IMG/VR virus record: IMGVR_UViG_3300021178_000044
Location: 1-23,346 of that record
DNA length: 23,346 nucleotides
Direction: 5' to 3' (one strand)
Source of the DNA: a virus
Positions 1-7,433 of this stretch are shown here, piece after piece (the first letter of the stretch is position 1; every line of letters begins with the position of its first letter). A model generated the notes under the pieces. It was not told the origin of the DNA, ran no database searches, and saw only the letters and a program-made list of their open reading frames with translations. A program made the position numbers and the translations under genes.

Positions 1-1
1 G

Positions 2-1333
2 GCCTGCGCAGGTCCCGGCAAGACGGCGGTGCTTGCCTGGCTCGCATGGAATTTCCTGCTCACGCGCCCGCATCCGGTTGCGGGCTGCACCTCGATCACG
101 GGACCAAACCTCAAAGCTAACCTCTGGCCGGAGCTCGCGCGCTGGCGTTCAAAATCACCCCTGCTCCAGCAAGCCTTCGAGCAATCGTCGACGGCGATCT
201 TCTGCAGGGATCACCCACGCACGTGGAAGCTTGAGGCGCGGACCTGGCCAACGGACGCCGACGCGAACCAGATCGGCAACGCGCTCAAGGGGCTGCATGC
301 GCCTTATGTGGCATGGTTTCTGGATGAGACAGGCGATTATCCCGATGCAGTCATGTCCGCGTGCGAGAACATCTTCGCCGGCGCGCCGATTGAGGCGCAT
401 ATCGTGCAGGCGGGTAACCCGACAAAGCGTTCAGGCCCGCTTTTCCGTGCCGTGAAGTCAATCGCACGTGACCTCTGGAAGCTCATCGAGATCACCGCGG
501 ACCCCGACAGCCCCAAGCGCACCCCGCGCGTCTCGATCGAGCACGCCCGCGACCAGATCAAGCAATACGGCCGCGACAATCCCTGGGTGCTGGTCAATAT
601 CTTCGGCGAGTTCCCACCCTCCGACATCAACGCGCTCATCGGCGAGCAGGAGGTGGAGGATTCGTTCAACCGCATGTACCGCGAATGGGACTATCGCGGC
701 GCGCCTAAGATTCTCGGCGTGGACGTGGCGCGGGAGGGTAACGACGCCAGCGTGATCGTGCCGCGGCAAGGGCTGCAGTGCTTCCCGATCCAGAAATACC
801 GCAACATCGATTCCCTCCAAGGCGCCGGCCAAGTGGTGCGCAAGTGGAACGAGTGGCAGGCCGACGCGTGCTTTGTGGACGCGACCGGCGGCTACGGCTG
901 GGGCTGGATCGACCAGCTGCGCCAGCTCGGCAAGTCGCCGATCCCAGTGCAGTTCGCAGGCGAGGCGCACAACAAGGACCGTTATTACAACAAGCGCACG
1001 GAGATGTACTTTGACACCATCGAATGGATTCGCCGCGGCGGGGCGATGATTCGCTCGACCGAGCTCATGCTGGCGTTGACGCAGACCACGTATACGTTCA
1101 AGGGCGACCGCCTATTGCTCGAGGAGAAGGCGATGATCAAGGAGCGGTTGGGCTTCTCGCCGGATGAGGCTGATGGCTTGGTGGAGACCTTTGCCGAGCC
1201 TATCGCCCCCAAAGGCGGCGTTGCCCTCCTCAGGCCGGTTATCCACCAGCCCACCTATGACCCGTTCGCGGAATTTGACAGAATGGCCAAGGGTGCCGCT
1301 GATTCGGGCGGCTATGATCCGTTCAAGGCATAG
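2..1333 (+). CDS. Terminase large subunit (TerL), 5' end missing
   Basis: ATP-driven DNA-packaging motor and nuclease that cuts concatemeric phage DNA and pumps it through the portal. The reading frame is open from base 2, so the N-terminus lies outside the window. A Walker A loop (GPGKT) is at 11-25, and a Walker B with catalytic Glu (VAWFLDE) is at about 308-328. The RNase H-like nuclease domain starts with GVDVAREGNDAS at about 716-751. Further acidic motifs follow: FVDATGGYG near 874-900 and SPDEADGL near 1160-1180. These are the expected three metal-binding acidic positions in the expected order. About 443 codons are visible, which is nearly a full-length TerL. The next gene starts 9 bases after the stop. 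Upstream there should be a small terminase, which is not in view. The family call is firm; the packaging type (cos or pac) cannot be read from this. Confidence 0.95.
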   Translation, partial: ACAGPGKTAVLAWLAWNFLLTRPHPVAGCTSITGPNLKANLWPELARWRSKSPLLQQAFEQSSTAIFCRDHPRTWKLEARTWPTDADANQIGNALKGLHAPYVAWFLDETGDYPDAVMSACENIFAGAPIEAHIVQAGNPTKRSGPLFRAVKSIARDLWKLIEITADPDSPKRTPRVSIEHARDQIKQYGRDNPWVLVNIFGEFPPSDINALIGEQEVEDSFNRMYREWDYRGAPKILGVDVAREGNDASVIVPRQGLQCFPIQKYRNIDSLQGAGQVVRKWNEWQADACFVDATGGYGWGWIDQLRQLGKSPIPVQFAGEAHNKDRYYNKRTEMYFDTIEWIRRGGAMIRSTELMLALTQTTYTFKGDRLLLEEKAMIKERLGFSPDEADGLVETFAEPIAPKGGVALLRPVIHQPTYDPFAEFDRMAKGAADSGGYDPFKA

Positions 1334-1342
1334 GGGGCGGCC

Positions 1343-3427
1343 ATGATTCTCCGTTGGCTGATGGTTGTGGGGCTTTGGCTCCTCTGCGCCGATCCCCTTA
1401 TGGCGCAGGTTGGCGGGGCCGTACAGCAAGGCCCAGGAACGATCATCGCCAACGACTGCGCCAAATGGTCGGCTTCCGGGGTCATCGTGGACAGCGGCGG
1501 AAGCTGCGGCGGTGGCAGCGGAACGATTACGGCCGGCACCACGCCCACATCGGGGATCACTAGCGGCCACTCGATCATAAGCACCTCGAACGTGGTGCAG
1601 GATGGCGGCGTCGCGGGGACCGTTACTTCAATTGCGCCTGGTTGTGGAGCATCAGCCAGCCCAAATCCGATTACGGCAACAGGAACGATAAAATTCGTCT
1701 ATCCGTCCAACAATGTATCGTCCGGCTCATTTCCCTACGCCGTCCAAACGAGTGATTGCGCAACCAACGTCGTCATTCCATCAGGCGCGGCGGGCAATGT
1801 GACGATCGGTGCGGCCAGCGGCTTTGGCAACGGTTATGTTGTCTCTGTCGTCAATGAAGACGGATCAAGCCATACGGTCACTCCAACGGGCGGATTTGGA
1901 GGAGCCGGGTCGGTCGCAGCGATCACGCTTGCGGCGGCCACATCTTCGAACTTTGCAAGCATATTTTTCCAAGGCGACGGCACGAACTGGCATTGCATCG
2001 CTGGGTGCCAAGCGGGCGGAAGCGGGTCTCCAACCGGCGCCGCTGGCGGATCATTAGCTGGCACGTACCCAAATCCTAGCATCGCAACTTCTGTGGCGCT
2101 GCCCGGATCGCCAACAACCACAACTCAGAGCCAGAACGACAACTCAACAAAAGTTGCTACCACGGCCTACACCGATCTGGCGATAAGCAATGCGGTGGCG
2201 GGTGTCAATCCGGCGATCTCGGTTAGTGCGGCCACGACCGTCGCAGGCGATACCAGCGCGTGGACCTACGCCAACGGTGTGAGCGGGGTAGGTGCAACCT
2301 TCACCGGACCTATAAACACCGCCATCACGATCGACGGGTTCACGTTCACGACCATCACAACGCAGCGCTTGCTGGTCAAGAATGACACGCAGAGTCCGTC
2401 TGGGGCGTTTAACGGAATCTATACGCTCACTGCGCTGCAAACCGTTGGAACGGGAGCCATCTTCACCCGCGCGCTTGACTACGACATGCCGAGCGACATC
2501 AATAACACAGGGGCGATACCGGTTATTAATGGCACAGTGAATGCTGTGACATCGTGGTTGCTCACGACCAACGTGACCACGGTTGGAACGAGTCCACTAA
2601 CGTTCACGAAGTTTTCGTTCAATCCAGCTACAATTTTTGCCAATCCTACCGCGACGGCGGGGCCGACGGCGGTCAACGGTGCGGCCACGACGGCGATGCG
2701 ATCGGATGGGGCGCCAGCCGTACAGAAGGGCACGTCGGCGCAGTTCGGCATCCTGGAAACCGATGGCGCGACCATCAATGCGACGAATTGCAATCTGACG
2801 ACGCCTGTTGCGAGCGTTGTATGCTCATATGTGCCGGCGGCAAGTGCATCAAATTACTGGCGAGTGGCTGGCCCTGGCGTAACCACCTCATCGGGCGGCG
2901 CGCAATCCGTCAACAACGCGCAGTACTGTTACATAGGTGGAGTACCATCCCAAACAACGATAAAGAAGCTTGGCGTTTACGTCATTACGGGAGCGGCGAG
3001 CACAACTGTCGATATCGGGCTCTATTATGTAACGGTCACTGCGGGGGTGATCACATTCAATTTCATCGACCATATTGGCGCACAATCGACAGCATCTACC
3101 AACTCGGAAGCCTCGGGAGCGTTGCTTTCCAATGCGACTTATGTCCTTTATCCAGGCATACTTTATGGATGGTGCGCTCAAATTAACAACAACGGCGGCG
3201 GCGGACAAACACTTGCTGGACCTAACACAACTTCAAATGTGGTCCCCTTATTGGTTGGCTCAAAGACAATCGGAAATGCTATGCAGCAAAACACCAACCT
3301 TACCGGGTGGGTGCAAACCGGCATCACGGTTGGAACTTGGGCCACTCAGACGCTTAATAGTGGGTCCGGTGACATGACGGAGACCGGAAGTCTTCGCGTC
3401 CCAATGATCGGGTATTTGGTGAACTGA
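1343..3427 (+). CDS. Mosaic tail-fibre-like protein with N-terminal signal peptide
   Basis: Predicted surface or fibre protein of 694 residues. The N-terminus has a hydrophobic stretch ending near LMAQ (residues 1-22), typical of a Sec signal peptide. It is followed by a spacer with NDCAKW and IVDSG, which resembles the fibre repeat seen at 22386-22646. Further on are a fibre motif close to GGSLAGTYPNPSIA (about residues 234-247) and a segment containing TRALDYDMPSDINNTGAIPV, a module I know from many phage tail fibres. The second half is Ser/Thr/Gly/Ala-rich beta-type sequence ending in PMIGYLVN. No enzyme motif is visible. Base composition is lower in GC than the capsid genes. Its stop overlaps the next start (TGATG at 3425-3429), so the two fibres are probably translated together. 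The host-binding role is inferred from composition and modules, not from a recognised receptor-binding domain. Confidence 0.75.
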   Translation: MILRWLMVVGLWLLCADPLMAQVGGAVQQGPGTIIANDCAKWSASGVIVDSGGSCGGGSGTITAGTTPTSGITSGHSIISTSNVVQDGGVAGTVTSIAPGCGASASPNPITATGTIKFVYPSNNVSSGSFPYAVQTSDCATNVVIPSGAAGNVTIGAASGFGNGYVVSVVNEDGSSHTVTPTGGFGGAGSVAAITLAAATSSNFASIFFQGDGTNWHCIAGCQAGGSGSPTGAAGGSLAGTYPNPSIATSVALPGSPTTTTQSQNDNSTKVATTAYTDLAISNAVAGVNPAISVSAATTVAGDTSAWTYANGVSGVGATFTGPINTAITIDGFTFTTITTQRLLVKNDTQSPSGAFNGIYTLTALQTVGTGAIFTRALDYDMPSDINNTGAIPVINGTVNAVTSWLLTTNVTTVGTSPLTFTKFSFNPATIFANPTATAGPTAVNGAATTAMRSDGAPAVQKGTSAQFGILETDGATINATNCNLTTPVASVVCSYVPAASASNYWRVAGPGVTTSSGGAQSVNNAQYCYIGGVPSQTTIKKLGVYVITGAASTTVDIGLYYVTVTAGVITFNFIDHIGAQSTASTNSEASGALLSNATYVLYPGILYGWCAQINNNGGGGQTLAGPNTTSNVVPLLVGSKTIGNAMQQNTNLTGWVQTGITVGTWATQTLNSGSGDMTETGSLRVPMIGYLVN

Positions 3428-6400
3428 TGCGGCTCGCAGTCTTCTTAGCGGCGCTGTGGTTCTCCAGCGCGGCGAGCGCCGCAACGCTCATTTCAACAGC
3501 CACCGGGAACATAAACGCGACCGGAACGTGGTCGGTCGTGGATACGACCGGCACGAATGCGCTGCTCAATTCCGAGACTGCCAACACGGCGCTGACCACG
3601 AGCCCGGTTGCGTCCTCGACGTTCACGCCTGCGGCCGAAACCTTGACGGCTATCGGCGTGAAGCTCGCCTCGGTCGCCGCGTCCCCTACGGGCACGATGA
3701 CGATCAAGCTGGCAAACTCGACCTCGGCCGGCAATCGCGAATGCACACAAACCGTCAACGTGACTGATCTGGTGACGGCATCGACGGCCACGCTTGAAGG
3801 CGGGTGGGTCATCCTGACGTGCGCGGCATCGCCCAACGGCACCGATAACTACACGATCAATGCGAACACATCATCGGGCTCCCAAGTTAACCTGTTCAGT
3901 CTCGCCACTACGAACTGGTCGCGGCTTCTGGTCACGAATGGCACGAAGGCCAGCGGCCCGGCGGCGGGAGATAGCTTTCTCGTCTACGGTAATCTTACCG
4001 GAGCGGGAACTCACAACGCCTTCACCGTCACGGTGAACACGACCTCGAACATCAACTATGGCAACGTCGCCAACACGATGGTCGCGCCGTCGATCGCGAT
4101 TGGCCAGTTCGGTACGCTCGCGTTTGGCACGACCGCTTCCACGAATTTCACGATGGAAGTCGCCGGGCCACTGGTCTGCTATAACGGCGGCACTTTTACG
4201 GTTGGCACGGCTGCGACACCAATTCCCGGCACAAGCACGGCCATTCTAACTCTTAATACTACAGTCGAGGGCGACACCGGGATCACCAACCGGAACGGTT
4301 GCACCTTTAACACCAACGGCTCTCCTCGCACGGTCGGCAAGAACGTCGTGCAGACACATCTCACGGCCAACCTGAGTGCTGGAGCCGTCACGTCGATCCC
4401 GGTTGCCGACGACACGGGCTGGCTCAGTGGAGACGTTATCGTTTTGACCGCGACTGACGTGAACACGGGAGCGTCGCATAGCGAGAAGCTAACGCTGACC
4501 GGGCCCGCGACCGCGACCTCTCTACCAGTCTCGGCCACGCTGTCGTTTGCTCATCTTGGACGGAATGTGTCTTATTTAAGCGTCAATAACGGCCTTGCAT
4601 ACAGTATGGATAACAAGGCTGAGGTCCTTCTGCTGACGGGCAACGTGAAAATCATTGGGTCGGGGGACGCGACGCCGGGGTACATATATTGCGGTCCCAC
4701 CGCGAATTGCTCAATGGCGGGAACCGAGTTGCAATGGATCAGTGGAAACTCGGCCGGCAAGTATGGCTTGGACTCCGACACCATTCCAGGCGGTATATTC
4801 TCTTTCACAAATTCAAGTTTCCATGACTCCCGTCACGCCGGGATCATTTTGGCGGAGACTCAAACAAATTGGGGTGGCACATCTGGTGCGCCAGCAACAG
4901 TTCAAAATGTTGTTCTGTACAACGTTGCAGAGGCGGGAGGATCGGCTCCGTTTACTGGCGTAGCGCTTTCGATCGCAAGCTTCATCTCTAACCCGAATTG
5001 GTTGATCGATCACGTCACGATCGACACTTATGGAGCCAGTTCAGATGCCTTATTTCTACGGGCGTTCGCTGGGACACTCACCAATTATGTTGCCTCTAGT
5101 GGCGGCAGCAACAGCAACGGCCTGGCTTGTCAAACTCCCGGCGCGGGTCTGGGACGGTATCTCGGAACGTGGGGACCACTTACATTTCATTCAAATGGCG
5201 GCTTCGACACTGATTGCGGCGCCAACGGGACCTATACCCAGAACTGCATCGCGGGTGTCTACTCGTATCATAGCTACGGTCCGTTTCTAACCGGCTCCAA
5301 CATGAATTGGTGCATCGACCCGCTCTATTCGCTCGGCAACACGGTTTTCCAGGCGGGGAGCAAGGGCTTCGTCATCATGACGATGCGCAACGGTTTCCTA
5401 GCCAATGACGCAGCATCAGGCGCGCGACCTCCGTTCGGTATCGATGAATCGTTCAATAGCTTGGAGTTCGACAACGAGGAGCTTTGCCCGACGCAGACCG
5501 TGACGATCGCGCAAAGTACTGGCACAGCGACGGGACAGACAGTCTTCGCCTCTTGCGCTGGAAGCGGCAGCGCCACGAGCATTACGCCAGTCAATGATGT
5601 CGGCGTTGTTTCGTCGGCTCCGAACACACTTCATGCTGTGGGGCGCAATTCACCTTTCCTGTCTTCGGCCGATGCGACTTTGCCGGGGCTGCTCGGCCAG
5701 CAATTGATGAGTGCGGACAGCTTCGCGTGCTCGGATTGGATCAACAATCATAAGTGCTTTATGACCTACGGGGTCACCAGCAACGACTCCGTGATTTTCC
5801 ACTCGGCGAACGCGCCATATTCGACCCGCTTGACCCCACAGATCACTCGCTTCACAGGGTCAATAGCCGGGACGATCTTGACCGTGACCGGGACACCTTA
5901 TCCGGCGATCTCCGTCACCCCGAATCTCCCGATACTCGGGACTAGCGCTCCACTGCTCGCAGGCACAACCATCATAGGCGTGGGCACCGGGACCGGCGGT
6001 AGCGGCACCTACACGGTCAACAACTCGCAGACAATCTCATCTGAGACGATGACCGGCCCGCTCGGTCGCCTGCAAAGCGCCCCACTCTACCAGGGCGTCA
6101 AGGTCGCGGTGGTCAAAGGCAATACCGCCAACGTCTGCGTCTGGGTGCGCGAGAGCCTCAACACCGATGCCGGTGGGGTGACCTATAACGGAGATGCACC
6201 GCGCCTGATCGAGCGCGCCAACCCCTATATGGGGGTGCAGAGTGACACGGTGCTGGCGACCTATACCGCGAGTGCCGGGACGTGGCAGCAGCTCTGCTCG
6301 ACCACCGCTGTGGCGGCGAACGATGGGGAGTTTGAGTTCGTGGTGGATGCCGATCAGACGGCGACCTCGAATGCTGGCGGATGGGTCAATATCGCGGATT

Positions 6401-6513
6401 GGGGCTGCGCCAACGGGTGCATAAGCCCGCAAGGAAGTCAGCAGTTCTTCTTTAATGCGGTGCCGTTCCAGAGTATAACTCCGTCACTAGCCGGTGGATT
6501 CAGCTTCAACTGA
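3427..6513 (+). CDS. Large secreted beta-helix fibre, possible polysaccharide-binding or depolymerase protein
   Basis: 1028 residues with a classical signal peptide (MRLAVFLAALWFSSAASA, cleavage near residue 20). Residues about 30-320 are Thr/Ser/Asn-rich beta sequence. Residues 332-411 resemble the region between the G8 domain and the beta-helix of CEMIP/TMEM2-type proteins: W..GD.IVL, then FAHLG, then AEVLLLTGNVKIIG. Residues about 430-720 look like a right-handed parallel beta-helix, with many short Asn/Gly turns. A module containing FTGSIAGTILTVTG (about 815-830) is common in phage fibres. The C-terminal domain (about 890-1010) looks like a carbohydrate-binding beta sandwich. The protein ends PFQSITPSLAGGFSFN, a motif repeated after the next gene. 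More than 15 cysteines are present, often as close pairs, which suggests an oxidising location. No catalytic residues can be assigned. It could equally be a passive adhesin. Confidence 0.7.
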   Translation: MRLAVFLAALWFSSAASAATLISTATGNINATGTWSVVDTTGTNALLNSETANTALTTSPVASSTFTPAAETLTAIGVKLASVAASPTGTMTIKLANSTSAGNRECTQTVNVTDLVTASTATLEGGWVILTCAASPNGTDNYTINANTSSGSQVNLFSLATTNWSRLLVTNGTKASGPAAGDSFLVYGNLTGAGTHNAFTVTVNTTSNINYGNVANTMVAPSIAIGQFGTLAFGTTASTNFTMEVAGPLVCYNGGTFTVGTAATPIPGTSTAILTLNTTVEGDTGITNRNGCTFNTNGSPRTVGKNVVQTHLTANLSAGAVTSIPVADDTGWLSGDVIVLTATDVNTGASHSEKLTLTGPATATSLPVSATLSFAHLGRNVSYLSVNNGLAYSMDNKAEVLLLTGNVKIIGSGDATPGYIYCGPTANCSMAGTELQWISGNSAGKYGLDSDTIPGGIFSFTNSSFHDSRHAGIILAETQTNWGGTSGAPATVQNVVLYNVAEAGGSAPFTGVALSIASFISNPNWLIDHVTIDTYGASSDALFLRAFAGTLTNYVASSGGSNSNGLACQTPGAGLGRYLGTWGPLTFHSNGGFDTDCGANGTYTQNCIAGVYSYHSYGPFLTGSNMNWCIDPLYSLGNTVFQAGSKGFVIMTMRNGFLANDAASGARPPFGIDESFNSLEFDNEELCPTQTVTIAQSTGTATGQTVFASCAGSGSATSITPVNDVGVVSSAPNTLHAVGRNSPFLSSADATLPGLLGQQLMSADSFACSDWINNHKCFMTYGVTSNDSVIFHSANAPYSTRLTPQITRFTGSIAGTILTVTGTPYPAISVTPNLPILGTSAPLLAGTTIIGVGTGTGGSGTYTVNNSQTISSETMTGPLGRLQSAPLYQGVKVAVVKGNTANVCVWVRESLNTDAGGVTYNGDAPRLIERANPYMGVQSDTVLATYTASAGTWQQLCSTTAVAANDGEFEFVVDADQTATSNAGGWVNIADWGCANGCISPQGSQQFFFNAVPFQSITPSLAGGFSFN

Positions 6514-6529
6514 GAAATGGGAGATTTGA

Positions 6530-6847
6530 ATGGTCAAAAAGCCCCGCGTCGCTATCATAATCACAGCCCTGATCGCCTATACGGTTGCAGTAGGCGCCAT
6601 GATGGCGGCCCCAATCAAGCCGGGTGGAACTGGAATCTACGGAAAGATGAAAGTGGTTCTGTCCTCGCCTCAATATGTTGGGGATGACAAAACGAGGGCG
6701 TGTGTTATCGAAACTGTCCCCAATGATGGTCTTGGTTCAGCAGTCTTTATCGACAACTGCAATACTTCGAATGTCGGCATTGGGGTCGATAACAGCAGTC
6801 GGCAAGTGTGGGTTGCCGTCCCACCTTCGGCTCAGTTTACCCCGTAA
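6530..6847 (+). CDS. Small exported or membrane-anchored protein, probably frameshifted at its 3' end
   Basis: 105 residues preceded by GGGAG six bases before the start. Residues 8-27 (AIIITALIAYTVAVGAMMAA) form an uncleaved anchor or signal peptide. Residues about 28-105 form a small beta-rich domain with two cysteines (ACVIE and DNCNTS). The frame stops with TAA at 6845-6847, directly after QFTP. Skipping one base there (+1 frame) continues as KYGTPFQSVTPSLNGGFAFN, which matches the C-terminus of the previous fibre. Either a single base was gained (for example in the CCCC run at 6840-6843), or a +1 frameshift at the stop codon extends the protein to about 125 residues. Function unknown; its position and ending suggest a partner or short relative of the upstream fibre. 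Confidence 0.6.
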   Translation: MVKKPRVAIIITALIAYTVAVGAMMAAPIKPGGTGIYGKMKVVLSSPQYVGDDKTRACVIETVPNDGLGSAVFIDNCNTSNVGIGVDNSSRQVWVAVPPSAQFTP

Positions 6848-6908
6848 GTATGGTACGCCGTTCCAGAGCGTGACTCCGAGTCTAAACGGCGGCTTTGCGT
6901 TCAATTGA
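6846..6908 (+). other. Orphan C-terminal coding segment (+1 frame continuation of the 6530 gene)
   Basis: Sixty-three bases that encode KYGTPFQSVTPSLNGGFAFN and a stop in the frame +1 to the preceding gene. The last 51 bases (6858-6908) align without gaps to 6463-6513, the end of the large fibre gene. Eleven of 16 residues are identical, including the pattern PFQS.TPSL.GGF.FN. There is no start codon or ribosome-binding site of its own, so it is either a broken tail or a frameshift extension. Confidence 0.6.
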
Positions 6909-6918
6909 GGGACTGAGC

Positions 6919-7029
6919 ATGTACGACCAAGTCGATGGCAAATTCTGGCGCGGTGCACGTATCGGCCTCCTCCCGACCCTGATGCTGTGGGGCGCAATCG
7001 CCTTCGCATTCTACGAGGTGCTCCAATGA
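6919..7029 (+). CDS. 36-residue single-span membrane protein
   Basis: Very short gene starting at ATG 6919, with GAGGGA (6906-6911) about seven bases upstream. The product begins MYDQVDGKFWRGARIG and continues into one hydrophobic stretch (LLPTLMLWGAIAFAFYEVL) that would span a membrane with its basic N-terminus inside. The stop overlaps the next start (ATGA at 7026-7029). Small single-span proteins among virion genes can be holin-like or assembly factors, but nothing here assigns a role. The ribosome-binding site and the tight coupling make it likely to be real. Confidence 0.6.
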   Translation: MYDQVDGKFWRGARIGLLPTLMLWGAIAFAFYEVLQ

Positions 7030-7244
7030 GCTTCCTGGCTCCGTCCATGCAAGCCGCGCCAGCTCCGCCGCCACCGCCGCCGGCACCACCCACCTTTGCC
7101 TCTACGATGGGAAGCGGCTATGCGGCCCGCGCTGCGGCCGCAGCGGCCGGCGGGATGGGCTTTGCCAACACGCTCAAGACCTCGGCTGAAGGGGCGCCAC
7201 CGCCGGATACGACGGCGGGCGCCAAGACCCTGACGGGGCAGTAG
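7026..7244 (+). CDS. Pro/Ala-rich small phage protein found upstream of portal genes
   Basis: 72 residues. The N-terminus carries a polyproline run (APAPPPPPPAPP). A conserved-looking core (YAARAAAAAAGGMGFANTLKTSAEG) follows, and the end is TLTGQ. I recognise this architecture (polyproline, then R.AAAAA.G...T..TS..G, then TLLG-like ending) as a common short protein next to phage portal genes. Its function is not established to my knowledge; a structural or portal-associated role is inferred. The start at 7026 is chosen because it overlaps the previous stop as ATGA. An upstream start at 6987 would run through the neighbouring gene. Confidence 0.7.
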   Translation: MSFLAPSMQAAPAPPPPPPAPPTFASTMGSGYAARAAAAAAGGMGFANTLKTSAEGAPPPDTTAGAKTLTGQ

Positions 7245-7253
7245 GAGGAAGAT

Positions 7254-7433
7254 TTGGGACAACAACCGCTCGGGAGCCCGACTGGTGGTGATCGCAGGCC
7301 GGCGGTTGCCGCATGTCGTTATCCGGTCTGCCCGGACCAATGGGCTTGCTGGGGAGCAGATCGGTGCCTGTATCCCTTTCACAGAGCGACGGATGACCGC
7401 TCGGAGCCTAAGCAACCGCAAGCGAAGCCTTGA
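7254..7433 (+). CDS. 59-residue cysteine-containing protein with TTG start
   Basis: A strong GGAGGAA (7244-7250) lies four bases before TTG 7254, and the frame is open for 59 codons to TGA 7431-7433. The product carries four cysteines in the order CRYPVC, then WAC, then DRC (C-x4-C-x5-C-x5-C, residues 21-38), with two tryptophans and a final basic Pro/Gln tail. The spacing would allow a small metal site but matches no family I can name. Its TGA overlaps the TTG start of the portal gene (TTGA at 7430-7433), so it probably delivers ribosomes to the portal. Without this gene the 185 bases before the portal would be empty in an otherwise packed operon. Confidence 0.5.
   Translation: MGQQPLGSPTGGDRRPAVAACRYPVCPDQWACWGADRCLYPFHRATDDRSEPKQPQAKP

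Noticed and set aside
6463-6908. Possible diversity-generating retroelement: paired 51-base repeats at the end of a fibre gene, in a phage with BPP-1-like head genes
   Set aside because: Differences between the two copies are not limited to adenines in one copy, and there is no reverse transcriptase gene in the window.
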